Shown piece by piece: positions 8,710 through 17,304 of a DNA stretch of 43,505 bases. The stretch is from Planctomycetota bacterium (lineage in GTDB: Bacteria; Planctomycetota; Planctomycetia; Pirellulales; S012-138), in NCBI GenBank assembly GCA_024279285.1, contig JAJRRR010000266.1, positions 1-43,505 of the forward strand, in the 5' to 3' direction. Within the stretch, counting starts at the first letter, position 1; each line of letters begins with the position of its first letter. Both the position numbers and the translations under genes were made by a program. The notes beneath the pieces were generated by a model that was not told the origin of the DNA, made no database searches, and saw only the letters and a program-made list of their open reading frames with translations.

Positions 8710-8937
8710 TGTGGCTCTCCTTTTTGGGGAAACGGTGTTCGGGGGTCGTTTGTGGCCATTGTAGTCGGGCTGGCTCGTCGGCACAGCGCCCCCGGGGAGA
8801 TTCTTCTCCAAGGGCCGCATGTGTGCTGTGCTGTCCCTTTGCCCCAGTTTGACCTATGTCAAGGCATGTTCTACAGTTGCAATGACCGAAGCGCTCCCAG
8901 GCAAGCGTTTCTCCTCCTGAGGCCAAGGAGCACGAGC

Positions 8938-9114
8938 GTGAGCAGACTGTGGCTAGCACTACTGCGCGAGGAAGACGGCCCTACGGCGGTGGAATACGCG
9001 GCTTTGTTGGCTGTGATTTTCCTGGCTGTGGTGGGTGCCGTGGCTGCCGTGGGCCAACAAGCAGGCAATATGTTCCAAAATGCCACTGAGGAGCTTTCCA
9101 ACCACGGGCTGTAG
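8938..9114 (+). CDS. Flp/Fap-type (type IVb) pilin precursor, GTG start
   Basis: A 58-residue protein. The short leader MSRLWLALLREEDG ends in Gly and is followed by PTAVEYAALLAV. The G / x4-E arrangement is the prepilin-peptidase cleavage site of Flp pilins, with the +5 Glu and a hydrophobic N-terminal helix. GTG 8938 is preferred because AAGGAG lies 7 nt upstream and the leader length is normal. An in-frame ATG at 8866 would add 24 residues with a poorly spaced site. Flp pilins form thin adhesive fibres assembled by Tad secretion machinery. No tad/cpa genes occur in this window, so the pilin is a solitary 'orphan' copy here. It ends 17 nt from the convergent Nudix gene. Confidence 0.8.
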   Translation: MSRLWLALLREEDGPTAVEYAALLAVIFLAVVGAVAAVGQQAGNMFQNATEELSNHGL

Positions 9115-9131
9115 GGACAACGGCTCCTCTC

Positions 9132-9650
9132 CTACCGACGAGCAACAAACCGCTCGTAGAAAAGCAGCGCGCAGAGGGTCTTTGCGTCCCGAATCTCTCC
9201 CCGCGCCACCAGCTCCCAAACCTCCGACCAGGTGAGAATCCGCGTATGGAGCATTTCTCCGGCCTCGGGTCGGGCGGTTCCGGGAACCAATTGCGTGGCC
9301 ACGAACACCTCCATCCACTCGGTCATGATTCCCGGAGAGGTGTAGAACCCACACAAACGCTGGAGTCGTCCGGCTTGATAGCCGGTTTCTTCGGCCAGTT
9401 CGCGTTGAGCGGTTTGTAGGGGCGATTCGCCCGGCTCGCAGGTTCCGGCCGGCAGTTCCCAGAGATACTCCCCTGCTGCTGCCCGATAGTTCCGCAGCAG
9501 GCACACCCGATCATCGTCCACCAGGGGCACGATGGTCACCGCTCCCGGATGACGCACCAATTGGCGCTTGTGCTGCTTGCCATCGGGCGTTTGCACCTGA
9601 AGCTCCACCACATCAAACCGCATTCCCCGGAACACCACTTGCTGATCCAT
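9132..9650 (-). CDS. Nudix hydrolase, probable ADP-ribose pyrophosphatase
   Basis: A 172-residue protein starting at ATG 9648-9650 with AAGGAG 5 nt upstream; an in-frame GTG two codons earlier is less well placed. The Nudix box is intact: G(TCEPG)E...REL-AEETGY at about residues 71-93, which binds Mg2+ and the diphosphate. Surrounding sequence (RHPGAVTIVPLVDDD, EYLWELPAG, CGFYTSPGIMTEWMEVFVA) matches the ADP-ribose pyrophosphatase subgroup, which hydrolyses ADP-ribose to AMP and ribose 5-phosphate in NAD turnover. Substrate preference is inferred from the family only. Confidence 0.87.
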   Translation of the reverse strand: MDQQVVFRGMRFDVVELQVQTPDGKQHKRQLVRHPGAVTIVPLVDDDRVCLLRNYRAAAGEYLWELPAGTCEPGESPLQTAQRELAEETGYQAGRLQRLCGFYTSPGIMTEWMEVFVATQLVPGTARPEAGEMLHTRILTWSEVWELVARGEIRDAKTLCALLFYERFVARR

Positions 9651-9848
9651 AACCACTCCTTGCCTTTAGCACTTGTCAGCACCCGCCGAGACGGATCGGC
9701 CGCTCAACCAGGCAAAGTGCGGATTTTGCTTGATTTTGGTCAACGGGGCAAACATAAATGGTAATTGCGATCTATGAAAGACGCGCCCGGTGGGCTTTGG
9801 GCTTTAGGATTCACCTCCTTGGACTGGTGCAAGCTTGGAGAACCGATC

Positions 9849-11579
9849 ATGCGGCATCGCGTGTGTGTGGTGGGAATTTGGGCGTGGGCAGTGGTGAGTT
9901 GGTTGGTTTGGGAGGCGGGAACCCTAGCCCAGCAGGATGAGGTTCTGCACCGGGTCAAGCAGCACTTGGCAGCCGGGGAGTTTCCTTTGGCTCGTCGGTT
10001 GGTGGAGCAGTTGCCAGCGGGTCGTCGGGACGCCGTGCTGGCTCAAGTGGCCCGAGCCCAAGCCCAAGCCGGAATGTTCCGACCGGCCTTGCAATCTGCT
10101 TCCCAAATCCGCGACGACCGTTCCCGAAGCTCCCTGGTGCAAGAGATTTCTCAAGAACGATTCTTGGGCCAAGCTCCAGGAGGAGCAGCTCAAGCCGACT
10201 TTGACCAGTTGATTGACCTGATCCAAAGCACCATTGAACCGGACTCCTGGGATCCCACCGGCGAGGGCACTATTGAGCCGTTTGCCATAGCCGGCGGGGT
10301 TCGGGTGGATGCGTTGGGCACGGTGCACTCGGTTCTGGCCGAGGAAAAACAAGGGCGGCTGCTTGTGCTGCGACGGCGCCATCGGATCAGCGTCGAGCAT
10401 CGGGATGTGCTTCGCCCCAGCCCCTTGCGAAAAGTCTCTCTCACCCGATTGGAAAAAATGGTCCAGCTCCGTCTGGCCGCCGGACAGGACCTGGACGACG
10501 CCATGCGCTATCTGGCCGGACTGACCAAAGTGCAATATGTGTTCATTTATCCGGAAACGGGCGATGTGGTGCTGGCCGGACCAGCTGGCCCTTGGACCTA
10601 TGATCGCTTGGGCCGAGCAGTCAACGCCCAAACCGGACGCCCCGTGCTGCATCTGGACGATCTGGTGGTGCTGCTCCGGCTGATGCGTCAAAACCCCCAG
10701 GAAATTATCACCTGCTCCATTGAACCCAAGCGGGAAAACCTGATTCGGGTGCAACAGTACCTGGCCCAATCCAGCAAGCAGCGCCGCACTCCTGCCAACC
10801 GTCGTCGCTGGATTGAACAACTGCGTCAACGCCTGGGCATGCAACAAGTGCGATTCCGCGGCATTGACCCTCGCACCCGAGTTGCCCATGTCATGTTTGA
10901 AGCCGACTATCGGATGAAACTGCTTGGGATTGGGCTGGAGCCGGGTCCGGCCCAGGTGCCAAGCTACCTGGACCTGCTCCAAGTGCAACGCGGCCAGAAG
11001 CTGCCATCCGTGGGCATGCTGCGATGGTGGTTCAACATGAACTACGAAGCAGTGGTGGCCAGCCAGGATCGCAACGCTTATGAGCTTCGGGGACAAGGCG
11101 TGGAAGTGCTGAGCGAAAGCGAACTGCTGACCCGACAAGGCCAAATCGTTCCGGCCCAACGACGCGATCCTTGGGCAGCCGCTTTTGCCGCCAACTTCAC
11201 CCGACACTTCGACCATCTGGCCGCAGAACACCATGTCTATGCCGATCTGCAAAATGTGTTTGACCTGGCCTTGGTGTGTGCGTTGCTTTATGCGGAAGGG
11301 ATTCCCCAACGAGTGGGCTGGCACCTGACCTGCTTCGGCGATCCGGAGCAGTATCCGGTGGCCTTGGGTCCGGCTCCCAAGGAAGTGCCTTCGGTGGCCA
11401 ACTATCGGGTGCTACGCGGACGGCAAGTGGTGGTGGCCGTAAGCGGAGGGGTGTACATCACTCCGGCCCGATTCGTCGCCCCGGAAAAAATCCACACCGA
11501 CGGACAAGGCCGACTGGCCAGCCGCCACCAGGATCAAAAGCCCGAGCAAGTGCCAGCAGATGTGTGGTGGTGGGACTAG
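9849..11579 (+). CDS. DUF1598 domain protein, secreted (planctomycete-specific)
   Basis: A 576-residue protein. ATG 9849 was chosen because GGAG precedes it and it exposes a signal peptide (VCVVGIWAWAVVSWLVWEAGTLA). N-terminal helices (about 25-95) are followed by a Gly-rich segment (IEPFAIAGGVRVDALG). The DUF1598 core then has ITCSIEPKRENLIRVQQYL and a stretch with HVMFEADYRMKLLGIGLEPG. The C-terminal part contains MLRWWFNMNYEAVVAS and a QNVFDLALVCALLYAEGIP helix. DUF1598 is found in planctomycetes and has no known activity. The protein is likely periplasmic or extracellular. A weak promoter (TTGATT, 17 nt, CATAAA) lies at about 9729-9757. Monocistronic. Confidence 0.72.
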   Translation: MRHRVCVVGIWAWAVVSWLVWEAGTLAQQDEVLHRVKQHLAAGEFPLARRLVEQLPAGRRDAVLAQVARAQAQAGMFRPALQSASQIRDDRSRSSLVQEISQERFLGQAPGGAAQADFDQLIDLIQSTIEPDSWDPTGEGTIEPFAIAGGVRVDALGTVHSVLAEEKQGRLLVLRRRHRISVEHRDVLRPSPLRKVSLTRLEKMVQLRLAAGQDLDDAMRYLAGLTKVQYVFIYPETGDVVLAGPAGPWTYDRLGRAVNAQTGRPVLHLDDLVVLLRLMRQNPQEIITCSIEPKRENLIRVQQYLAQSSKQRRTPANRRRWIEQLRQRLGMQQVRFRGIDPRTRVAHVMFEADYRMKLLGIGLEPGPAQVPSYLDLLQVQRGQKLPSVGMLRWWFNMNYEAVVASQDRNAYELRGQGVEVLSESELLTRQGQIVPAQRRDPWAAAFAANFTRHFDHLAAEHHVYADLQNVFDLALVCALLYAEGIPQRVGWHLTCFGDPEQYPVALGPAPKEVPSVANYRVLRGRQVVVAVSGGVYITPARFVAPEKIHTDGQGRLASRHQDQKPEQVPADVWWWD

Positions 11580-11580
11580 T

Positions 11581-11634
11581 GCGGCTTGCGTCCTGCGCCA
11601 TGCGGCGCTCGGGATAGGCGTGAATTCTTGTTTC
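11581..11634 (-). repeat. Dispersed core-plus-heptamer repeat, copy C
   Basis: On the minus strand the core is GAAACAAGAATTCACGCC (11634-11617), one base different from the core at 28526-28543. It is followed by CGCATGG, CGCAGGA and CGCAAGC heptamers ending near 11582. Confidence 0.65.
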
Positions 11635-11697
11635 GGCGCCAAGGCCCAGGGGGCTGCCTGATTTTGATATTTCCTCACCCCCAGCCCCGAAATACAA

Positions 11698-11733
11698 CTT
11701 GCGGCTTGCGTCCTGCGGTTTGCGGTGCGTGAA
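11698..11733 (-). repeat. Dispersed core-plus-heptamer repeat, copy D (5'-truncated)
   Basis: On the minus strand only the end of the core (ATTCACGC) remains. It is followed by CGCAAAC, CGCAGGA and CGCAAGC heptamers. It lies about 64 nt from copy C, in the same orientation. Confidence 0.5.
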
Positions 11734-11786
11734 TGGGCGCGCTTGGGGCATCGCTGTTGGCTATTGGCCCTTCGCAATTCCCCACT

Positions 11787-11817
11787 CGCCATTGCCATTC
11801 GCTATTCGCCATTCGCC
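11787..11817 (+). repeat. Short tandem heptamer array (CGCCATT-type)
   Basis: Successive units read CGCCATT, GCCATT, CGCTATT, CGCCATT, CGCC: a 7-nt period with one 6-nt unit and one C/T change. Further partial CCATT/TTCGC units surround it (11771-11820). It lies in noncoding DNA near the end of the FG-GAP gene. Confidence 0.6.
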
Positions 11818-11879
11818 ACCTACCCTTCCCCCTTGCCGATGGCTGCTTGCTGCTGGCTAGTTGTTGATCTCTGGACTTT

Positions 11880-13112
11880 TTACTTGTCTGAGCTCCTTAG
11901 GGGTTGGTTCCAGTAGATTTTGAGGTTGTGGGTTTGTCGGGCCACGGCCACGATGTCGTTCCGGCCATCGCCGTCCAGATCGGCCACGACCAGGTCCTCC
12001 ACGGCCATTTGCCCAGGCTCCAGCAAGGTGCGTTTCCATCGGCGTCCCAGGCGGTCCAGAGGATCGTAGATGCGCACTCCTCGGGGAGCCGCGGCTCCTT
12101 GGTGGTTGCGCACACCGATGACAAGCTCCTGGGCGGGATCGTCGTCCAGATTGGCACACCAGACGGCATGCCCCCACTCCAACTGGTCGTCAATCACCAG
12201 TCGTTGCCACCGCAGGGGGTATTGATCGGGCAAGTGCCAATAGACCACCACCTGGTTTCCGTGCCAGGGTTCGATGGTGGCCAGGTAGAATTGTCCAGGG
12301 GCTAGCTGGCCCACTTTGATCTCACTGGCTCCTTTTTTGCCACCGGGATTAACAAACCCGGCACTGAGCCGGATGCGGCGAAATTGGCCCTGGCCCAAGT
12401 TCCGCAACCACGAAACTCCCTCGTAGCTGGCCACCAGCAGGTCCAGACGCCCGTCGCGGTCCAAGTCGTGAGGCCAGAAGTTGTGGGCCACATGCAGTTG
12501 GTGATTGATCACGCGCCGAGGCCAGGGATCGCGTTGGGGGTTTGGGGGAATCGAGAAGGCCAGCACGCGCAAGGGGGCATCTTCAAAATTGGCTCGTGCT
12601 GTGGCCCCAGGGCCAAAAAGCGGCACCACTACAAGCTCCGCCCGACCGTCCCCGTCCAAATCCGCCCAATTGATCCGATGCAAAGTCGCCTCGCGTCCGA
12701 TGGGAAAAACTTGCCACAGATGATCCAGGCCGCGCGGGTCACGCCGCAGCCACTGAAGAGTCCCGCCAGCCTGAGTGTTGCGAAACTGCCACCCGGCTCC
12801 CAAGGCAAAATCCACCAAACCGTCGCCATCAATGTCATAAGCGGCAATGCAGACATTGTCCGGCATGGTCTGGTCCTGGACGATTAACCGCGGTTTCCAG
12901 GAGGGGTTTTCGTACCACAGCACCCGACGGCGATCCACGACCACGATGTCCACTCGGCCATCGTGGTTCACATCCACGCAGCGCACGGCGTATCCGACGC
13001 CCAAGTCGTCGGCCAGTTGTTGGGAAACCCAGCGTGGCTCTTGGGCCCAAGTGGGCCCCAAAGGCCCAAGGCATCCCATGCTCAAAGCTGCAAGCAGCCA
13101 GAAGGTTCTCAT
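11880..13112 (-). CDS. FG-GAP/VCBS-repeat secreted protein
   Basis: A 410-residue protein. ATG 13110-13112 was chosen because it exposes a signal peptide (TFWLLAALSMGCLGPLGPTWA); a GGAG lies about 11 nt upstream, and the longer frame to 13355 starts in unlikely sequence. Six Ca2+-binding-type loops of the D-x-D/N-x-D-G form mark FG-GAP blades: DVNHDGRVD, DIDGDGLVD, DLDGDGRAE, DLDRDGRLD, NLDDDPAQE (degenerate) and DLDGDGRND. They are spaced as expected for a beta-propeller, and WYENPSW / WLRNLG type strands occur between them. It is probably exported. Related planctomycete proteins are of unknown function, presumably binding or structural. The gene is divergent from the coiled-coil gene at 13397. 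Confidence 0.85.
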   Translation of the reverse strand: MRTFWLLAALSMGCLGPLGPTWAQEPRWVSQQLADDLGVGYAVRCVDVNHDGRVDIVVVDRRRVLWYENPSWKPRLIVQDQTMPDNVCIAAYDIDGDGLVDFALGAGWQFRNTQAGGTLQWLRRDPRGLDHLWQVFPIGREATLHRINWADLDGDGRAELVVVPLFGPGATARANFEDAPLRVLAFSIPPNPQRDPWPRRVINHQLHVAHNFWPHDLDRDGRLDLLVASYEGVSWLRNLGQGQFRRIRLSAGFVNPGGKKGASEIKVGQLAPGQFYLATIEPWHGNQVVVYWHLPDQYPLRWQRLVIDDQLEWGHAVWCANLDDDPAQELVIGVRNHQGAAAPRGVRIYDPLDRLGRRWKRTLLEPGQMAVEDLVVADLDGDGRNDIVAVARQTHNLKIYWNQPLRSSDK

Positions 13113-13396
13113 GGTCGGCACTTCTCCGAGTGAGGGTAATAGGTGCGAACTTGGCCCGGGCCGGAGCTTGCATGCGTTTTTAGTGTTTCCGGTGCGGTTG
13201 GAAGATGCAAAAGTGTTTTGGCGAGAAAATTGGAAAATTTCCTCAAGCTCCCCTGCCGTGAGGCGAATCACCCTTTGGAAAGCTCCCCCGGGAGCCAATT
13301 TCTGAACACCGATTTGCAGGAAAAACCCTTGGCGATGGGTCCCGGATGGCGGCAAGGGGCGTTTCCCAAATCCTCGGAGGGTAAGGAGTTAAAGCC

Positions 13397-14197
13397 ATGA
13401 TCCGAAAAGTGTTGACTACAGCAGCCGTGGTCGTGGCCTTGGGCACCTTGTTTTTTGGTCGGGATGCCTGGAGCTACTTGAGCACCATTGTCTCGGATGT
13501 GCGCCAACAGGTGCGCCAGCAGGTGCCCACGGAGTTTGAGTTGCGTCGGGCCCGAAAAATGCTGGCCGATCTGGAACCTGTTATCCGCGAAAACCGACGC
13601 CGCATCGCTCAAGAGCAAGTCCGCCTGGAACAACTGGTCCAGCGAATCGCACGATTGGAGCAGAAGCTGCGCCAGGGTCAGGCGGAGATTTTGATGCTTC
13701 GGGACGATCTGGCTCAGGGCAAGCCCCACTACACCTACGCCGGTCGCACTTACTCGGCCCAAGAAGTCCGCGAAGACCTCCAGCGACGCTTCCAACGCTA
13801 CAAGACCAACCGCTCCACCTTGGAACATCTGCGTCAGGTGTATCGTGCCCGGCAAAAATCCCTCCAAGGCTTGCAAAAGCAGCTCCAAGGCATGATCGCC
13901 GCCCGAAGCCAATTGCGGCTGGAAATCGAAAACCTGGCCGCCCAGTTGGAAATGGTGCGAGCAGCCGAGACGATGAACCAGTTCCAGATTGACGATTCGC
14001 ACTTGAGCCGGCTCAAGACTCTGGTGCGTGAGCTTCAGCAGCGGATTGAGGTAGCTGCCCGACTGGCCGACCAGGAAAACGACGCCTACGAGGAAATCCC
14101 GGTCCACCAGCGTGGCGACGCTCCCGACATCGTGGAAGAAGTGACCCGATACTTCCAGCAAGATTCCACCCCCGCGGGCCAGGAGGGGGAAGGTTAA
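13397..14197 (+). CDS. Membrane-anchored coiled-coil protein, function unknown
   Basis: A 266-residue protein starting at ATG 13397 after GGAGGGTAAGGAG. Residues 5-22 (VLTTAAVVVALGTLFFG) form a membrane anchor or signal. From about 35 to 225 the sequence is an almost continuous Arg/Gln/Glu/Leu-rich helix predicted as a long coiled coil, broken once by GKPHYTYAGRTYSAQEV at 108-124. The tail is acidic and disordered. It begins a run of plus-strand genes (kinase, membrane protein, sigma factor, anti-sigma) but is separated from the kinase by 189 nt containing a strong hairpin, so co-transcription is uncertain. No enzymatic motif is visible; a periplasmic scaffold or filament role is possible. 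Confidence 0.65.
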   Translation: MIRKVLTTAAVVVALGTLFFGRDAWSYLSTIVSDVRQQVRQQVPTEFELRRARKMLADLEPVIRENRRRIAQEQVRLEQLVQRIARLEQKLRQGQAEILMLRDDLAQGKPHYTYAGRTYSAQEVREDLQRRFQRYKTNRSTLEHLRQVYRARQKSLQGLQKQLQGMIAARSQLRLEIENLAAQLEMVRAAETMNQFQIDDSHLSRLKTLVRELQQRIEVAARLADQENDAYEEIPVHQRGDAPDIVEEVTRYFQQDSTPAGQEGEG

Positions 14198-14214
14198 ACC
14201 ACGGTCTTCGCCTT

Positions 14215-14248
14215 GCGGCGGTGCCGCATGACTTGCAGGCACCGCCGC
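14215..14248 (+). terminator. Strong hairpin between coiled-coil and kinase genes (no T-tract)
   Basis: A perfect 11-bp stem, GCGGCGGTGCC (14215-14225) with GGCACCGCCGC (14238-14248), has a 12-nt loop. It is followed 11 nt later by a 12-nt palindrome, GCGAAGCTTCGC (14260-14271). Neither is followed by a run of T, so it may be a terminator, attenuator or mRNA-stabilising structure. Confidence 0.4.
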
Positions 14249-14386
14249 CCTGCCCCTTTGCGAAGCTTCGCCTTGGGCACAACTGCAACCCCACCCGTCG
14301 TGTGGTAAGTTGGAACAATGGCAGTGGGAGTCGCTCCACCAGTGCACCTTTCACCGCGGCATCGCCGCCACTGTGGGAAGCCAACG

Positions 14387-16309
14387 ATGGAGTTCACCTT
14401 TCCGCCCGGTTCTTCACCGCTTGAGGGCTATCGGATCCAACGAGGCATTGGCCACGGGGGATTCGGCGAAGTGTACTACGCCCTCAGCCAAGGCGGAAAA
14501 CAGGTTGCCTTGAAGCTCATCCGACGCAACCTGGATGTGGAGCTTCGTGGAGTGCGACAGTGCTTGAATCTCAAGCACCCCCACCTGCTCATGCTCCTGG
14601 ACATCCGGCAAGATCGGCAGGGGAACTATTGGGTGGTGATGGAGTATGTTCGGGGAGAGACGCTGGAGCGGGTGCTGGCTCGCCATCCCCAAGGAATGCC
14701 TCAAGACCAGGTGCTGGCGTGGTTCCATAGCATCGGCCAAGCGGTAGCTTACCTGCACCGGCAGGGCATCGTGCATCGGGACCTCAAGCCCGGCAATATC
14801 TTCAACGATCAAGGCACGGTGAAGGTGGGGGATTATGGCCTAAGCAAGTTCATCTCTCCCTCGCGTCGCAGCGGCCAGACCACCAGCATCGGCACCGTGC
14901 ACTACATGGCTCCCGAGGTGGCCAACGGCCGCTATGGCAAACAGATAGACATCTATGCCTTGGGAGTAATTTTGTACGAGATGCTCACCGGGGAAGTGCC
15001 GTTTGACGGGGAGTCGGTAGGCGAGATTTTGATGAAGCACCTGACGGCCCAACCGCCGGTGGAAAAACTCCCTGAACCTTTCCGCCAGGTCGTGGCTAAG
15101 GCGTTGGCCAAAGATCCCCAACAGCGGTTTGATTCGGTGGAAGAAATGCTGGCCCAATTGCCTCCACCGCCTCAGGGGGCTGCCACGGTTCAGGTGACCT
15201 CGTCGGAACCGACATCCCAGGTGGAATTGGTGCAAGGGAGCGGACCGGTGGACCCCCAGGCCACCACGGTAGTTGAGCCACCTGTAAGAGAAGCTGCCCA
15301 GGCTCCCGACTCAAGTCCTGCTTCTTCTCCACCCCGAGAGCCGATCATGAAGGCTCTGTGGCAACTCCAGCGGAAAGTGCGTCTCCGGTGGGAGCAGGCG
15401 GCCTTGCCCCTTTGGGGAAAGGTGTTGGTGCTGCTGGGACTGGTCATATTGGCGGCCATGACGGCCGGAGTGTGGATTCCGCTGGTGGTCGCGGCGTTTG
15501 TCATTTATCTGATGTACTTCGTCATCTGGCTGTGCGTGGCCGAGCCGAATTCTCCTGCACCAGCGGAAAGCTCTCCGGCTCCTGAAGCATCCGAGCCGGT
15601 AGAACCGCCACCGGTTCGGGCTCCTGCGGTGGCTTATGCCGTGCCCAGGTCCACCCAGGCCGAAAACACCGCCCCTCCCGGCTGGAAACTGCCTTGGTCC
15701 ACCTCTCAACAACAGTGGATTCATGTGTTGGGAGGGATGTGGACTGCCGGATTGGTCGTGCCCCTGCTGGCTGCGGTGGTGATGATGGTGTTTGCTCCCG
15801 CGTGGCAATGGAACCAATTCTTGTGGTTGGCATCGGTGGCCACCGTGGGCGTGTGGTTGGTGCAGTTGACCACAACAAGTTGGGACCCTCAGGTTTCAGA
15901 CAGCCTGAGTCGGCGACTGTTTTTGCTGGCGCTGGGTCTGCTTTGGGGATCTGTGGCTTGGGCGTTGCAGATGCAACTGCAAGTTTCCTTGACGCCCACG
16001 GCCGAATTGGAACCAAAGGACCTTGCCCGCTGGTACGATCTGCTGGGACGCCCCCGGTTTCAAACCCATGCGTTGTACTTGGGATTTTTGCTCGCTGCAC
16101 TTCGTTGGTGGCGGGAAAGCTCGCCCATGCGTTGGGCACGACTGAGCCTGTGGAGCGTGGGTTTGAACATCATGGCTGCCTGGGTGTTGAGCACTTTGGT
16201 GGTTCCGTTCCCTCAACCTTGGGGAATGTTCCTGGTGGGTGTGTTTTCGGCCGGACTGCAACTTACCAGCCCTTGGCACTCTCCCCAACAGAGAATCCAA
16301 GCTGCTTGA
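14387..16309 (+). CDS. Ser/Thr protein kinase with multi-pass membrane C-terminus
   Basis: A 640-residue protein. ATG 14387 (GGGAAG upstream) places the kinase domain at the N-terminus as usual; an in-frame ATG at 14318 would add 23 odd residues. Hanks-type motifs: glycine loop GHGGFGEVY (22-30), VALK with K43, HRDLKPGN (D132, N137), DYG in place of DFG (D149), APE (175-177) and [15 protein letters not shown]. All catalytic residues are present, so it should be active. Residues 260-330 are a Pro/Ser/Glu linker. From about 345 there are six to seven hydrophobic helices, split by a second Pro/Ala-rich linker. This makes the kinase cytoplasmic with a large membrane sensor or anchor. It lies two genes before the ECF sigma factor. 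Confidence 0.9.
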   Translation: MEFTFPPGSSPLEGYRIQRGIGHGGFGEVYYALSQGGKQVALKLIRRNLDVELRGVRQCLNLKHPHLLMLLDIRQDRQGNYWVVMEYVRGETLERVLARHPQGMPQDQVLAWFHSIGQAVAYLHRQGIVHRDLKPGNIFNDQGTVKVGDYGLSKFISPSRRSGQTTSIGTVHYMAPEVANGRYGKQIDIYALGVILYEMLTGEVPFDGESVGEILMKHLTAQPPVEKLPEPFRQVVAKALAKDPQQRFDSVEEMLAQLPPPPQGAATVQVTSSEPTSQVELVQGSGPVDPQATTVVEPPVREAAQAPDSSPASSPPREPIMKALWQLQRKVRLRWEQAALPLWGKVLVLLGLVILAAMTAGVWIPLVVAAFVIYLMYFVIWLCVAEPNSPAPAESSPAPEASEPVEPPPVRAPAVAYAVPRSTQAENTAPPGWKLPWSTSQQQWIHVLGGMWTAGLVVPLLAAVVMMVFAPAWQWNQFLWLASVATVGVWLVQLTTTSWDPQVSDSLSRRLFLLALGLLWGSVAWALQMQLQVSLTPTAELEPKDLARWYDLLGRPRFQTHALYLGFLLAALRWWRESSPMRWARLSLWSVGLNIMAAWVLSTLVVPFPQPWGMFLVGVFSAGLQLTSPWHSPQQRIQAA

Positions 16310-16333
16310 CCCTTGCTCTGGGAAAAAACAACG

Positions 16334-17263
16334 ATGCAACCCAACATGGAAATTGCCGCTTGGATCCTTGTTTTGGCCACTTTTGTTTTTTTGGCCATCC
16401 TTGGGGCGGTGGCGCTGTGGGCGCTTTCGCGTAGTGCCCGAAGTGGAACGGACGGTTTTGGCATGGTCGGGCGCACCTTGGGTTGGTTGTTGGTGGCTGC
16501 GGTGGTGTGGAAACTAGCCCAGTTCCCGGAGGACTTCTGGACCAGGGTACAAGAGCGCCTCGTCCAGCAACTCCCCACGGCACCAGAACGCCCATCCCAG
16601 GCACCTCCCTCGGACTCCCCCTCGGATCAACCCCCTCCGAAAGCGGAACCTTCTGGAGAACAGCCTCCGTGGGGGGACAGCCAGGGAAAGCCTTCTGCTC
16701 CCCTGCCCTCGTGGACCCGTCAGGAAAAGTGGCGATTTGAACAAGGGCAACAAGGTTGGGTGTTGCGGCGAGCGGTGCACACGCAGTTTTTTTCAGCCGA
16801 GGAGCTTCCCCGGGCTCAGCAGGAGTTGCGGCTTCGGGTGTGTACTCAACTGGCCCTGCTGGCCCAACAGCAATTCCGCCTGGATGACGAAAAGACCCAA
16901 CATCTGACCCAACACTTGAACCAATGGCCCCGAACCGAAGAACTGTTCCTCAAAGAGACTTTTCAAGAAGTGCGTCACTTTGAGCCGCCCACGGGCACGA
17001 TGTACCGCCTGCACGCTTTGCTTGAAGTGCATCAACAAGACCTGCATCGGCTGGACCAACTGGTTCAGGAGCTTCGTGCCCGAGAGGCAGCCTCTCGGGT
17101 AGTTTGGGCTTTGGGGGGGATCTGGGTGGCATTGGGTCTGGTGTTGGTTGGACTGAAGATAGATCAAGGCACCCGAGGGCGATTTCGCCGATGGTTGCAA
17201 GTTGGCGTGGGGGCCAGCATATTGGGATGGGGAGCATTGGTCCTATGGGCCCTGGGGCTATAG
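16334..17263 (+). CDS. Membrane protein of unknown function in kinase-sigma block
   Basis: A 309-residue protein starting at ATG 16334, 24 nt after the kinase stop, with GGGAA upstream. It has two N-terminal membrane helices (IAAWILVLATFVFLAILGAVAL and TLGWLLVAAVVWKLA), then a Pro/Ser-rich disordered segment (about 80-130). A helical domain rich in Gln/Arg/Leu (about 140-250, including RAQQELRLRVCTQLALL) follows, and two C-terminal helices (VVWALGGIWVALGLVLVGLKI and VGVGASILGWGALVLWAL). The central domain probably faces the cytoplasm, or the periplasm if the helices are re-oriented. No known family is recognised. It is probably co-transcribed with the kinase. Confidence 0.6.
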   Translation: MQPNMEIAAWILVLATFVFLAILGAVALWALSRSARSGTDGFGMVGRTLGWLLVAAVVWKLAQFPEDFWTRVQERLVQQLPTAPERPSQAPPSDSPSDQPPPKAEPSGEQPPWGDSQGKPSAPLPSWTRQEKWRFEQGQQGWVLRRAVHTQFFSAEELPRAQQELRLRVCTQLALLAQQQFRLDDEKTQHLTQHLNQWPRTEELFLKETFQEVRHFEPPTGTMYRLHALLEVHQQDLHRLDQLVQELRAREAASRVVWALGGIWVALGLVLVGLKIDQGTRGRFRRWLQVGVGASILGWGALVLWALGL

Positions 17264-17304
17264 GAGCCCTGGTGGCCCTCCCTTTGTCCCGGTCCTGATG
17301 TCCT

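Larger units (their letters stand above)
11580..11879. other. Repeat-filled intergenic gap between convergent genes
   Basis: No gene is visible. The gap carries two copies of the core-plus-heptamer repeat (11581-11634 and 11698-11733) and a run of ATTCGCC-type heptamers (11787-11817), each listed separately. Both neighbouring genes end here, so no promoter is expected. No strong hairpin with a T-tract was found. Confidence 0.6.

Noticed and set aside
8170-8937. Long plus-strand open frame (314 codons) ending in the pilin
   Set aside because: Its first ~250 codons are the antisense shadow of the DUF1080 gene. Only the end, from GTG 8938, has a ribosome site and pilin features.
9924-11324. 466-codon minus-strand open frame
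   Set aside because: It is antisense to the DUF1598 gene, with a low-complexity translation and no ribosome site.
13268-14347. 359-codon minus-strand open frame
   Set aside because: It is antisense to the coiled-coil gene. The Leu/Gln/His pattern is the mirror of coiled-coil codons.
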